Shown: positions 8,741 through 17,361 of the stretch, in pieces
How the letters are laid out: each line of letters begins with the position of its first letter
Position numbering within the stretch: position 1 is the stretch's first letter
Source: Streptomyces sp. NBC_01216
Lineage (GTDB): Bacteria > Actinomycetota > Actinomycetes > Streptomycetales > Streptomycetaceae
Assembly (NCBI RefSeq): GCF_035994945.1
Contig: NZ_CP108677.1
Coordinates: 868,001 to 932,000, forward strand
DNA length: 64,000 nt
Reading direction: 5' to 3'
Notes under the pieces: model-generated
What the model was told of the DNA's origin: nothing
The model's input: the letters and a program-made list of their open reading frames with translations, nothing else
The model's database searches: none
Translations under genes and position numbers: made by a program

Positions 8741-9662
8741 GGCCGTACCTCTCCTCGGCCTTCCAGAAGTAGACGAAACCGGCGAGGCCGACCAGCACGG
8801 CCCAGGCCAGCGCGGCGATCCAGACGTGTGGCGGCAGGTTGGACGAGTCGTATTTGTCGATCAGCGCGAAGCGGATCAGGTCCATGAAGAGGGCCGCCGG
8901 GTTGTACATCAGGACGTCGGCGATCCAGGCCGGCTTGTCCGCGAGCATCACCGGGATCGAGAACATGACACCGGAGCCGTACATCCAGGTGCGCATGATG
9001 AACGGCATCAGCTGGGCGAGGTCCGGGGTCTTGCTGCCCAGCCGCGCCATGATCAGGGCCAGGCCCACGTTGAAGACGAACTGGAGCCCCAGGGCGGGCA
9101 GCAGGAGCAGCCAGCTCAGCGAGGGGTAGCTGCCGAAGGCGACCGCGATGGCGATCAGCACGACCATCGAGAACAACAGCTGCTGGAGCTGTTGGAGCGC
9201 GAAGGAGATGGGCAGCGAGGCCCGGGGGAAGTGCAGCGCCCGTACCAGGCCGATGTTGCCCGAGATGGCCCGGACACCCGCCATCACCGAGCTCTGGGTG
9301 AAGGTGAACACGAAGACGCCGGTGACCAGGAACGGCACATACACGTCCCGGGACATGCCCCGGTCGGCGTTCAGGATGAGACCGAAGATCAGGAAGTAGA
9401 CCATCGCGTTGAGGAGCGGGGTCACCACCTGCCACAGCTGCCCGAGCTTCGCCTGGCTGTACTGGGCGGTGAGCTTCGCCTGGGAGAAGGCCAGGATGAA
9501 ATGGCGCCGCCCCCACAGCTGGCGGATGTATTCCAGGAGCCCCGGCCGGGCCCCGCTGACAGCCAGGCCGTACTTCGCGGCCAGCGCGGCCGGGGACAGG
9601 CCGTCGTCAGCGGACGGCGGGGCGCTCGTCGCGACCGCGCCGTCGTGGGTCGTGTCACTCAC
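8733..9662 (-). CDS. ABC-2 type polysaccharide export permease
   Basis: About 309 residues with an ABC-2 membrane domain. The cytoplasmic N-terminus leads into the conserved QLWGRRHFILAFSQAKLTAQ amphipathic region, followed by roughly six hydrophobic segments (for example VVTPLLNAMVYFLIFGLIL and FSMVVLIAIAVAFG). This is the TagG/Wzm-like partner of the ATPase it overlaps. The GTG at 9662 (V-S-D-T-T-H-D) is preferred over a longer frame from 9707, although no clear ribosome site precedes it. It lies 49 bases after the glycosyltransferase gene. Confidence 0.9.
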   Translation of the reverse strand: MSDTTHDGAVATSAPPSADDGLSPAALAAKYGLAVSGARPGLLEYIRQLWGRRHFILAFSQAKLTAQYSQAKLGQLWQVVTPLLNAMVYFLIFGLILNADRGMSRDVYVPFLVTGVFVFTFTQSSVMAGVRAISGNIGLVRALHFPRASLPISFALQQLQQLLFSMVVLIAIAVAFGSYPSLSWLLLLPALGLQFVFNVGLALIMARLGSKTPDLAQLMPFIMRTWMYGSGVMFSIPVMLADKPAWIADVLMYNPAALFMDLIRFALIDKYDSSNLPPHVWIAALAWAVLVGLAGFVYFWKAEERYGRG

Positions 9663-9711
9663 AAGTCGAAACTTTCGTATCCAAGATGCGCGGCAAGGCG
9701 GGAGCACGCCG

Positions 9712-10602
9712 TCAGACGACGGGCGGGCGTCCCAGTCGGGTCAGCCGCCACACCGTACGCCACTTCATGGGACGGCGCGGCCCGCACGAGGCGGTCCAGC
9801 CTTCCCTGAAGCCGCCGAACCACGCCTTGAGGGCGGGAAAGGAGGGCCGTCGCGCCAGAGTGAGCAGCAGCCAGACGCCGAGGTAGACCGGCACCAGGGG
9901 TGCGGGCAGATTGCGGCGTGCCAGCCACACTCGGTTGCGAGCCACGTTGTAGTGATAGGTCGCGTGCCGGGACGGCGGAGTGGTGGGGTGGAGCAGCACC
10001 ATGTCGGAACGGTAGTCGATCATCCAGTCCGCGTCGAGGGCCCGCCAGGCGAGATCCGTCTCCTCATGGGCGTAGAAGAACGTGTCCGGGAGCCCTCCGA
10101 CCTCGGTGAACACCTTGCGGCGGACGGCGTTGGCCCCGCCGAGGAAGGTGGTCACACGCGAGGAGCGCATCGGGTCGGCGGCCCGCAGCCGGGGCACGTG
10201 CCGGCGCTGGGTCAGTCCGGTCTCCGGGTCCGCGATCCGGAAGCTGATGATGCCGAGCCGGGGGTCGGCGGTGAACGCCTGGCGGACCAGTTCGGCCGTG
10301 TCGGCGTGGGCGAGCAGTCCGTCGTCGTCCAGGAACAGCAGGGCGTCCACGGGACCGCACGGGCCGTCGGGGCCGAACGCCTGGATGCCGACGTTGCGGC
10401 CCGCGGGGATGCCGACGTTCTCGGGCAGGTCGATGGTGTGGACGCCGTCCGGGACCCCGGTGACGGGGGCGCCGTTGCCGACGACCACGACCTCGACCGG
10501 GTCGCCGTCCTGTTTGGCGACCGAGTCGAGAAGAGCGCGCAGGTCGTCGGGCCGGTTGCCCATGGTGATGATGACGGCGCCCAGTTTCATCGGGGTACTC
10601 AC
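9712..10602 (-). CDS. GT2-family glycosyltransferase
   Basis: About 296 residues with a GT-A fold. The nucleotide-sugar region begins LGAVIITMGNRPDDLRALL, the metal-binding DxD is in LLFLDDDG, and acceptor-side motifs are GGANAVRRKVFTEVGG and HEETDLAWR. The C-terminus carries a short hydrophobic stretch (LVPVYLGVWLLLTLA), so the protein may sit at the membrane. The GTG at 10602 has GAGG upstream; a GTG four codons earlier overlaps the previous stop (GTGA) and is an alternative. Within the operon it probably adds a sugar to the lipid-linked intermediate. Donor and acceptor are unknown. Confidence 0.88.
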   Translation of the reverse strand: MSTPMKLGAVIITMGNRPDDLRALLDSVAKQDGDPVEVVVVGNGAPVTGVPDGVHTIDLPENVGIPAGRNVGIQAFGPDGPCGPVDALLFLDDDGLLAHADTAELVRQAFTADPRLGIISFRIADPETGLTQRRHVPRLRAADPMRSSRVTTFLGGANAVRRKVFTEVGGLPDTFFYAHEETDLAWRALDADWMIDYRSDMVLLHPTTPPSRHATYHYNVARNRVWLARRNLPAPLVPVYLGVWLLLTLARRPSFPALKAWFGGFREGWTASCGPRRPMKWRTVWRLTRLGRPPVV

Positions 10603-10610
10603 GCGGGTCC

Positions 10611-11390
10611 TCACTTCAGCCGGCTCGACGCCAAGATCGACACGAGGTGCAGCACGGTCTGGAGCATCGCGATACCGGCGAGCACGGCGACACCGAGCCG
10701 CGTGAAGAAGAGATCGCCGCGCACCTGGTCCACGACCGCCAGGGCGAGGATCAGCAGGGACGCCTCGACCCCGAGCACCAGTCGGTGGAACTTCAGCGCG
10801 GCGGCGGCCTTGCGGGCCAGTGCCATGCCGGACGAGCGCGGCTCGGACGCCGCCTCCTGCACGGGCGGCAGCCCGCCCTGGTGCCGGGCCACGCCGACCA
10901 GGTCGGTCTCGGCCTTGATCAGGATCGCGCCGAGGGCCGCGAGCGTGCCGAGGAACGCCCAGAGCCAGTCGATCCGTCCGGTGCCCCACAGGTCGGCGGC
11001 GCGCAGGCCGAAACCGACCAGGACCGCGGCGTCGCACAGGTAGGCGCCGACCCGGTCAAGGTAGACGCCGCCGAGCGAGAACTGCTGCTTCCAGCGCGCG
11101 ACCTCGCCGTCGACGCAGTCGAGCAGCAGGTAGAGCTGGACCATGAGCACGCCGAGGACCGCGCCCCAGACACCCGGCACGAGGAGGGCCGGGGCGGCGA
11201 GGACGCCGAACAGGGTCATCAGGTAGGTCAGCTGATTCGGCGTGACCCGGGTGTTCACCAGGTGGCGGTCGACGCGCAGCGAGATCTCCCGCATGTAGAG
11301 CCGGCCGGCCCAGTGCTCACCGCTCCGCCGGTCCTTCACGCCCGGAGGGTGAACGACCGGCCGGAGCTCAGCTACCGATGGCTTTTGCAT
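10611..11390 (-). CDS. CDP-alcohol phosphotransferase-family membrane protein with altered active site
   Basis: 259 residues with about six membrane segments. The CDP-alcohol phosphotransferase motif is recognisable as DCVDGEVAR then GGVYLDRVGA. The family consensus ends in a third-turn aspartate (GxxxDxxxD), normally the catalytic base; here that position is alanine (codon GCC). The preceding aspartates are intact. The ATG at 11390 overlaps the dehydrogenase gene by 23 bases. It may use another residue, act with the intact paralogue at 13151-15001, or have a non-catalytic role. Family assignment is firm; the reaction is not. Confidence 0.87.
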   Translation of the reverse strand: MQKPSVAELRPVVHPPGVKDRRSGEHWAGRLYMREISLRVDRHLVNTRVTPNQLTYLMTLFGVLAAPALLVPGVWGAVLGVLMVQLYLLLDCVDGEVARWKQQFSLGGVYLDRVGAYLCDAAVLVGFGLRAADLWGTGRIDWLWAFLGTLAALGAILIKAETDLVGVARHQGGLPPVQEAASEPRSSGMALARKAAAALKFHRLVLGVEASLLILALAVVDQVRGDLFFTRLGVAVLAGIAMLQTVLHLVSILASSRLK

Positions 11391-12429
11391 AGTCGGCGTA
11401 CGCGTCCCTGATCTGGTCGTCGGACAGGTCGAGGTGTTCGAGGATGGTGAAGCGGCCCGGCCGGGTCTGCGGGGCGAAGGACACCGCGCGGACGAACTCG
11501 TCCACGCTGAAGCCGATCTCCTCCGGCAGGACGGGGAGCCCGTGGCGGCGCAGCGTCTCGACGATCCGCAGCGAGCCGTCCGCGGCACCGCGCAGGTGCA
11601 TCGCGAAGGCCGCGCCGAGGCCGCACTGCTCGCCGTGGCTGGCCGCGCGCTGGGGGTACAGCAGGTCGAAGGCGTGGCTGATCTCGTGGCAGGCGCCGGA
11701 GGACGGGCGCGTGTCCCCGCTGATCGACATGGCGATACCGGACATGACCAGGCCCTCGGAGAGCGTGACCAGGAAGTCGTCATCGCCGACGCCGCCGGGG
11801 TGGCGGAGCACCGCCTCACCGGCGCTGCGGGCCATGGCCGCGGCCAGACCGTCGACCGGCTCGCCCGTCTCCCGGTGGGAGAGTTCCCAGTCCGCGATGG
11901 CGGAGAGATTGGACACGGCGTCGCCGATTCCGGAGCGGACGAAGCGCGCCGGGGCGTCCCGGATCACGTCGAGGTCGATGACCAGCGCGATCGGGGTCGG
12001 TACGCCGTAGGAGCCGCGGCCGTTGTCGTTGTCCAGGGTGGAGACCGGCGAGCAGATGCCGTCGTGCGACAGGTTCGTGGCGATGGCGACCAGCGGCAGC
12101 CCGACCCGGGCCGCCGCGTACTTCGTCACGTCGATGATCTTGCCGCCGCCGAGGGCCACCACGGCGTCGTACCGCTTGCCGCGCATGGCGTCGGCGAGCT
12201 TGACGGCGGCGTCGATGGTGCCGCCGCCGACCGGGTACCAGTCGGCACCCGGGAGCTCCGGGGCGAACCGGTCACGCAGTTTCAGGCCGGAGCCGTCGCT
12301 GATGGCGACGGCGATGCGGCCGTTGCTGGAGATCCGCTGGTCCGCCAGGAGCGCCGACAGGTCGTCCAGCGCTCCTCGGCGGATGTCGACGACGACCGGC
12401 GACGGGATGAGCCGGGTCAGTACTGGCAC
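11368..12429 (-). CDS. glycerol-1-phosphate dehydrogenase-like (AraM/EgsA type, Fe-ADH fold)
   Basis: 353 residues. The NAD(P) site is VVALGGGKIIDVTKY, and ATNLSHDGICSPVS is characteristic of sn-glycerol-1-phosphate dehydrogenases. Metal ligands are visible as Asp in SGIGDAVSN, His in GACHEISHAFD and His in ASHGEQCG. The family reduces dihydroxyacetone phosphate to sn-glycerol-1-phosphate, the archaeal-type stereoisomer. Overlaps of 13 and 23 bases with neighbouring nucleotidyltransferase and CDP-alcohol phosphotransferase genes suggest the polyol phosphate is activated and transferred in the same pathway. The exact substrate is inferred. Confidence 0.86.
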   Translation of the reverse strand: MPVLTRLIPSPVVVDIRRGALDDLSALLADQRISSNGRIAVAISDGSGLKLRDRFAPELPGADWYPVGGGTIDAAVKLADAMRGKRYDAVVALGGGKIIDVTKYAAARVGLPLVAIATNLSHDGICSPVSTLDNDNGRGSYGVPTPIALVIDLDVIRDAPARFVRSGIGDAVSNLSAIADWELSHRETGEPVDGLAAAMARSAGEAVLRHPGGVGDDDFLVTLSEGLVMSGIAMSISGDTRPSSGACHEISHAFDLLYPQRAASHGEQCGLGAAFAMHLRGAADGSLRIVETLRRHGLPVLPEEIGFSVDEFVRAVSFAPQTRPGRFTILEHLDLSDDQIRDAYADYAKAIGS

Positions 12430-13154
12430 GCGATGTCACGGCCCTTCGCCAGGTCGTCGTGGTTGTCGATCTCGACCCACTTGACGTCGCCGATGGGCTC
12501 CACGTCGATGGTGACGCCGCGGTTCACGAGCTCCTGGTAGCCGTCCTCGTAGTACAGGTCGGGGTCGCGCTCGAAGGTGGCCTTGAGGGCGTCGGCGAGC
12601 TCCTCGGCGGCCTCGGGCTCGATGAGGGTGACACCGATGTACTCGCCGGTCGCGGTCGCCGGGTCCATCAACTTGGTGATCTTCCGGACGCCCTTGCCCT
12701 CGGCGGTGATGACCTTCATCTCCTCGTCGGCGAGGTTCTTCACCGTGTCGAGGGCGAGGATGATCCGCCGGCCCTCGCCGCGCGCGGCGAGCAGGGTCTT
12801 CTCGACGGAGACCGGGTGCACGGTGTCGCCGTTGGCGAGGATGACGCCCTTCTTCAGGACCTCACGGGCGCACCACAGGGAGTAGGCGTTGTTCCACTCC
12901 TCGGCCTTGTCGTTGTCGATCAGCGTGATGCTGACGCCGTACCGGGCCTCCAGGGCCTCCTTGCGGTCGTACACGGCCTCCTTGCGGTAGCCGACGACGA
13001 TGGCGACCTCGGTGAGGCCGACCTCCGCGAAGTTCTTCAGGGTCAGGTCGAGGACCGCGGTGTCGCCGTCGACCGGCACGAGGGCCTTCGGGAGCGTGTC
13101 GGTGTAGGGGCGCAGACGCCGTCCGGCACCGGCTGCCAAAACAAGGCCAATCAT
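12417..13154 (-). CDS. nucleotidyltransferase (CTP:polyol/inositol-phosphate cytidylyltransferase-like)
   Basis: 245-residue nucleotidyltransferase. The signature loop is LVLAAGAGRRLRPYTDTLPK, the metal-binding region includes VILANGDTVHP, and the C-terminal KWVEIDNHDDL is typical of LicC-like and inositol-1-phosphate cytidylyltransferases. It would make a CDP-activated alcohol for the two CDP-alcohol phosphotransferases in the operon. The ATG overlaps the upstream gene by four bases (ATGA). CTP preference and the phosphorylated alcohol are inferred from context; a TDP- or UDP-sugar product cannot be excluded. Confidence 0.85.
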   Translation of the reverse strand: MIGLVLAAGAGRRLRPYTDTLPKALVPVDGDTAVLDLTLKNFAEVGLTEVAIVVGYRKEAVYDRKEALEARYGVSITLIDNDKAEEWNNAYSLWCAREVLKKGVILANGDTVHPVSVEKTLLAARGEGRRIILALDTVKNLADEEMKVITAEGKGVRKITKLMDPATATGEYIGVTLIEPEAAEELADALKATFERDPDLYYEDGYQELVNRGVTIDVEPIGDVKWVEIDNHDDLAKGRDIACQY

Positions 13155-15001
13155 GCTGTTTCTCCTTCGTCATGTACGGCGGGTGCTCCGGAGGACACCC
13201 AGAAGCGGATGGACTCCGCGAGCACCACCAGCGCGATGGCGACCGCGAGAGCGGTGAGCGCCAGGGTGAAGTCGTCGCCGCGGCTCGCGAGCAGGGCGGC
13301 GAGGACGGTCACCACGAGGGTGCGGCCCTCGTGACCGCCGAGGGTGCGCACCAGCCAGGCGGGCGGCGCGCCGGTGCCGCCGCGGATGCGGTACACCGTG
13401 TCGTAGTGATGGTAGGCGACCGCCGCGACCAGCCCGAATGCGGCGGGCAGCACTCCGTCGGCGTCCGCCTTCACGGCGAGGACCAGGACGGTGGTGTACT
13501 CGGCGGCGCGGAAGAACGGGGGGACGAGCCAGTCGAGGGCGCCCTTCAGGGGGCGGGCCACGGCAAGGCCGGCGGTCATGGCGTACAGCACGGCGACGGC
13601 GATCAGGCGCGGGTCGCCGAAGGGGACGAAGAGCGCGCCGCCGACCATCAGCAGGGCGCCGAGCGCGGCGACGTAGAGCGGGCCGGCGGCGCCGGTCCGG
13701 CCGTGCAGCAGGCGGGCCTGGAGCTCGGCGAGGGGTCCGGAGTCGGCGAGGTCCGCGAGGGCCCGGGCGGCCCGGTCCGTCCGCCCGCGGGCGGGACCCC
13801 CCGTCTTCCGGGGCAGGGAACGCAGGACGCGGCCGGCGGTGGTGTAGAGGGCGCCGAAGGCGCAGCCGACGAGGAGCACCCAGAAGACGATCCGCGGGGT
13901 GGTGAGGGCGGTGAGGACCGCGATCAGCGCCCAGCGCTCGCCGATCGGCAGGATGATCATCCGGCGCAGCCAGACGGTCCAGCCGACGTCGTCCAGCCGG
14001 CTGGAGAGGGCCGCCGTGGGGCTCGTGTTCGCCGTGGCGTCGTGGTTGGCCTCGTTGAAGGAGAAGTCCACGACGTGGCGGCAGGTCATCAGGATCATCG
14101 AGCCGAGCGCCAGGGCCCAGACGTCGCCCCCGTCGCGTGCGGCGCCGAGGGCGAGTCCCGCGTAGAACGCGTACTCCTTGACGCGGTCGAAGGTGGCGTC
14201 GAGCCAGGCGCCCATCGTCGAGTAGCGGAGCGCGTAGCGGGCGAGCTGCCCGTCGGTGCAGTCCAGGACGAAGGAGACCAGCAGCAGGACGCCGGCGGCG
14301 ACGTAGCCGCCGCGCTCGCCGGTCGCGGCGCAGCCCGCCGCGATCAGCGCGGTGACCAGTGAGGCGGTGGTGACCTGATTGGGGGTCAGTCCGTGACGGG
14401 CGCACCAGCGGGCGATGTAGCGCGAGTAGGGGCTGACGCAGAAGGTCGTGAAGAAGCCGTCGTGGGCCTTCACGGCGGAGCGCAGGCGCACGGCCTCGTC
14501 GTCGACGGCGTCGACGGCGGCGCGGGCGGCGTGAGCGGCCCCGGCGTCGGCCGGGACGGCGGCGACGAGGGTGCCGAGCGCGGGCCGGTGGACGGGGACG
14601 CCGTCGGCTTCGAGGGCGGCGGCGACACCACCGGGCAGGCTGTCGTCCGGCGCGTCCTGCCCGGCGGCCGGGGCGGGGGTGGCGGCGGGGCCGGGTACGG
14701 CGACGGGGGCGCCGGTCAGCGCGCGGGCCAGCGCGGCACGAGCCTCGGGCCGCGCGCCGAGCACGCCGGGTACGGCGGCGGCGGGGAAACGGGGGTCGGT
14801 GAGGGCCAGACGCAGGGCGTGGCGGTGTCCGACGAACCGGGGGTCGACGAGCGCGACCCGCTCGCCGGCCGGGACGGTGGCCAGCAGCACGGTCGCCTCC
14901 TGCGGACCGGAGGCGACCTTGACGTCGAAGCCGAGCGACCTCAGATCGCCGTCGAGCGACGATCCGGGTGCCGGCTGGCCGGTGAGGATGGCGGTCGACA
15001 G
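13151..15001 (-). CDS. DUF5941-type protein with intact CDP-alcohol phosphotransferase domain
   Basis: About 616 residues and the first gene of the envelope operon. A cytosolic N-terminal part (about 1-190) precedes a membrane domain with a complete CDP-alcohol phosphotransferase motif: DCTDGQLAR, eight residues, then GAWLDATFD. A second multi-helix region follows, matching what I recall as DUF5941. It could transfer an alcohol phosphate from a CDP donor to a membrane acceptor. The start is unusual: the protein appears to begin at CTG (15001), ten bases after a perfect AAGGAG. No ATG or GTG lies in frame near that site; a far longer frame from 15097 looks non-coding. Confidence 0.85.
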   Translation of the reverse strand: MSTAILTGQPAPGSSLDGDLRSLGFDVKVASGPQEATVLLATVPAGERVALVDPRFVGHRHALRLALTDPRFPAAAVPGVLGARPEARAALARALTGAPVAVPGPAATPAPAAGQDAPDDSLPGGVAAALEADGVPVHRPALGTLVAAVPADAGAAHAARAAVDAVDDEAVRLRSAVKAHDGFFTTFCVSPYSRYIARWCARHGLTPNQVTTASLVTALIAAGCAATGERGGYVAAGVLLLVSFVLDCTDGQLARYALRYSTMGAWLDATFDRVKEYAFYAGLALGAARDGGDVWALALGSMILMTCRHVVDFSFNEANHDATANTSPTAALSSRLDDVGWTVWLRRMIILPIGERWALIAVLTALTTPRIVFWVLLVGCAFGALYTTAGRVLRSLPRKTGGPARGRTDRAARALADLADSGPLAELQARLLHGRTGAAGPLYVAALGALLMVGGALFVPFGDPRLIAVAVLYAMTAGLAVARPLKGALDWLVPPFFRAAEYTTVLVLAVKADADGVLPAAFGLVAAVAYHHYDTVYRIRGGTGAPPAWLVRTLGGHEGRTLVVTVLAALLASRGDDFTLALTALAVAIALVVLAESIRFWVSSGAPAVHDEGETA

Positions 15002-15011
15002 GACGAACTCA

Positions 15012-15017
15012 CTCCTT
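15012..15017 (-). promoter_or_regulatory. ribosome binding site for the DUF5941 gene
   Basis: AAGGAG on the minus strand. A GTG immediately after it opens a frame that stops after 23 codons, so the site most likely serves the CTG at 14999-15001. Confidence 0.5.
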
Positions 15018-15444
15018 GGAGCTGACGGGCGGACCCTCGGGGCCACGGGCGGACGGCCTCGGGCACGGTGATGCGGCCCGGCACCGGGCGGCGGCACGTC
15101 GGCTGAGGCTATCGGATGGACGAAAGCGCGAGTTCACCGAGGCTTTGCGGGGAGGACTCCCCGGGGCTTCCCGGCATCGGCCCGGGTACGCGTCTCCGTA
15201 CGGCGATCATCATGAGCGATCGGCGCCCCGCCTCACAAACCACGCCCGGGTCCCGCCCTGCGTCGGCGGCTTCGGGTACGGCTCCCGGTGTCGCGGCGGG
15301 AGGTCGCCGGACCGCCGACCTGTGTCCGTCTCCGCAGGTCAGAGCATATGACAACGGTGTTCAGTGCCGTGTTGCAGATACCCCCCACCCGTAGTTCACT
15401 TGCGAGTCGGGGCACGCGGACGAACACGACCGGGAGGCGTTGGC
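15018..15444. other. divergent intergenic region
   Basis: About 430 bases between the leftward envelope operon and the rightward cation efflux gene. It should contain promoters for both. A run ATACCCCCCACCC at 15378-15390 stands out but was not matched to a known metal-regulator site. No gene is supported. Confidence 0.45.
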
Positions 15445-16386
15445 ATGGGGGCTGGACACGACCACGGGCACCAGCACGGAGGGCCGCCGCCGACCGGCAC
15501 GGCCGCCGCCGCCTACCGGGGGCGGCTGCGGATCGCGCTGGCGATCACGCTCTCCGTGATGGTGGTCGAGATCGTCGGCGGACTCGTGGCCGACTCGCTG
15601 GCGCTGATCGCCGACGCGGCACACATGGCGACGGACGCGGTCGGCCTGGCGCTGGCGCTGCTGGCGATCCACTTCGCCAACCGGCCGCCTTCGGCGAACC
15701 GCACCTTCGGCTTCGCGCGGGCCGAGATCCTCGCGGCACTGGCCAACTGCCTGCTGCTGCTCGGCGTCGGCGGCTACGTGCTGTACGAGGCGGTCCAGCG
15801 GTTCATCGAACCGGTGGAGACCCGAGGCGGCCTGACGATCGCGTTCGCGCTCGTCGGCCTGGTCGCCAACATGATCTCGCTCTCGCTGCTGGTGCGGGGC
15901 CAGAAGGACAGCCTCAACGTGCGCGGCGCCTACCTGGAAGTGCTCGCGGACGCGCTCGGCTCGGTGACGGTGCTCATCTCGGCGGGCGTCATCCTGGCCA
16001 CCGGCTGGACCTACGCGGACCCGATCGCCTCGATCGTCATCGGCCTGATGATCGTGCCGCGGACGGTGAAGCTGCTGCGCGAGACGTTGGAGGTACTGCT
16101 GGAGTCGGCACCGAAGGGCGTCGACATGACGGAGGTCCGGGCGCACATCCTGGCGCTGCCGGGCGTGGAGGACGTCCACGACCTGCACGCCTGGACGATC
16201 ACCTCCGGGATGCCCGTGCTCTCCGCCCACGTGGTGGTGGACCAGGCCGCGCTGGACGCGGTGGGGCACGAGAAGATGCTGCACGACCTCCAGGGTTGCC
16301 TGGGCTCGCACTTCGACGTGGAGCACTGCACCTTCCAGCTGGAGCCGGCCGGTCACGCGGCGCACGAGGCCGGGCTCTGCCTCTGA
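15445..16386 (+). CDS. cation diffusion facilitator (zinc/divalent metal exporter)
   Basis: 313-residue CDF-family antiporter exporting Zn2+ or similar ions. The N-terminus is histidine-rich (GHDHGHQHGG), and six membrane helices follow. The paired transport-site motifs are visible in helix 2 (LIADAAHMATDA) and helix 5 (LEVLADALGSV). A cytoplasmic C-terminal domain with HDLHAWTITSG completes the fold. GGGAGG lies seven bases before the ATG. The stop codon is immediately followed by a copy of the dispersed repeat, which may also act as terminator. Metal specificity cannot be settled by eye. Confidence 0.94.
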   Translation: MGAGHDHGHQHGGPPPTGTAAAAYRGRLRIALAITLSVMVVEIVGGLVADSLALIADAAHMATDAVGLALALLAIHFANRPPSANRTFGFARAEILAALANCLLLLGVGGYVLYEAVQRFIEPVETRGGLTIAFALVGLVANMISLSLLVRGQKDSLNVRGAYLEVLADALGSVTVLISAGVILATGWTYADPIASIVIGLMIVPRTVKLLRETLEVLLESAPKGVDMTEVRAHILALPGVEDVHDLHAWTITSGMPVLSAHVVVDQAALDAVGHEKMLHDLQGCLGSHFDVEHCTFQLEPAGHAAHEAGLCL

Positions 16387-16419
16387 GAGCCTGGCGGCCG
16401 AAGGCCACCCGACAGGCTC
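16387..16419. repeat. dispersed repeat, short copy 1 (terminator-like)
   Basis: Starts GAGCCTG directly after the efflux-gene TGA and ends CACCCGACAGGCTC, so both ends are kept while the interior is nearly gone. The ends pair to form a hairpin around GGCCGAAGGCC. Confidence 0.7.
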
Positions 16420-16737
16420 CGAGGCCCGGCGCCGCCCCGGCCGGGCGGAGGGTCCGGGTTCGCACAGCTGTCCGCATACGGGATCAGGCCAGTTTCCGGG
16501 GGTTCGGCCCTGCCATGATGGGGGGCACCCCCGGGCGGCTCCGTTGCCCGGCCAGGGGGAACCGCGCACGGTCCGACGGCGTCCGGCGCCCGGGTCCACC
16601 GCCGCTCCGGTCCGGCCCGATGTACTCCGGTGGGGGCGGGAGCGGTGATGTCCGGCCGCCGAAGTACGGACAAGCCGCTTTTGTACGGCAGACTGAGGGG
16701 GCCTCACCCGGGCCGAGGACCGAAGCGAAGGATGGGT
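16420..16737. other. intergenic region upstream of idi
   Basis: About 320 bases without a supported gene; presumably holds the idi promoter. AAGTACGGACAAG and TTTTGTACGGCAG near 16661-16692 share GTACGG. Nothing else stands out. Confidence 0.4.
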
Positions 16738-17361
16738 ATGCCGACCACACCAGCCACCGCGGCACAGAGCTCGCCGAACGGACTCCCGTCGAACGCGGCG
16801 TCCGCGAAGGGCGCCGAGGCGCCGATCATGCTGGAGCTGGTCGACGAGGACGGCAACACCGTCGGGACGGCGGAGAAGCTCGCCGCCCACCAGGCTCCGG
16901 GGCAGCTGCACCGGGCGTTCTCCGTCTTCCTCTTCGACGCGTCGGGGCGGCTGCTGCTCCAGCGCCGCGCCCTGGGCAAGTACCACTCCCCCGGGGTCTG
17001 GTCGAACACCTGCTGCGGACACCCCTACCCGGGCGAGGCGCCGTTCGCCGCCGCCGCCCGGCGCACCTACGAGGAGCTGGGCGTCTCGCCCTCGCTGCTC
17101 GCGGAGGCGGGCACGGTCCGCTACAACCACCCGGACCCGGCGTCGGGCCTGGTGGAGCAGGAGTACAACCACCTCTTCGTCGGCATGGTGCAGGCCGAGC
17201 CGAGCCCGGACCCCGAGGAGATCGGGGAGACCGCGTTCGTGACGGCCGGGGAGCTGGCCGAGCGCCACGCCACCGCACCCTTCTCCGCCTGGTTCATGAC
17301 GGTCCTGGACGCGGCGCGCCCGGCGGTCAGGGAGCTGACAGGTCCGGCCGGGGGCTGGTGA
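16738..17361 (+). CDS. idi: isopentenyl-diphosphate delta-isomerase, type I
   Basis: 207-residue Nudix-fold enzyme interconverting IPP and DMAPP for isoprenoid synthesis. The catalytic cysteine lies in NTCCGHPYPGE, the Nudix helix in AAARRTYEELGV, and the metal/glutamate region in EQEYNHLFVG. The ATG at 16738 is chosen with AAGG about six bases upstream; an ATG two codons earlier is too close to that site. Its 3' end overlaps the convergent anti-sigma-type gene by 35 bases. It may supply isoprenoid units to the hopanoid operon. Confidence 0.95.
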   Translation: MPTTPATAAQSSPNGLPSNAASAKGAEAPIMLELVDEDGNTVGTAEKLAAHQAPGQLHRAFSVFLFDASGRLLLQRRALGKYHSPGVWSNTCCGHPYPGEAPFAAAARRTYEELGVSPSLLAEAGTVRYNHPDPASGLVEQEYNHLFVGMVQAEPSPDPEEIGETAFVTAGELAERHATAPFSAWFMTVLDAARPAVRELTGPAGGW

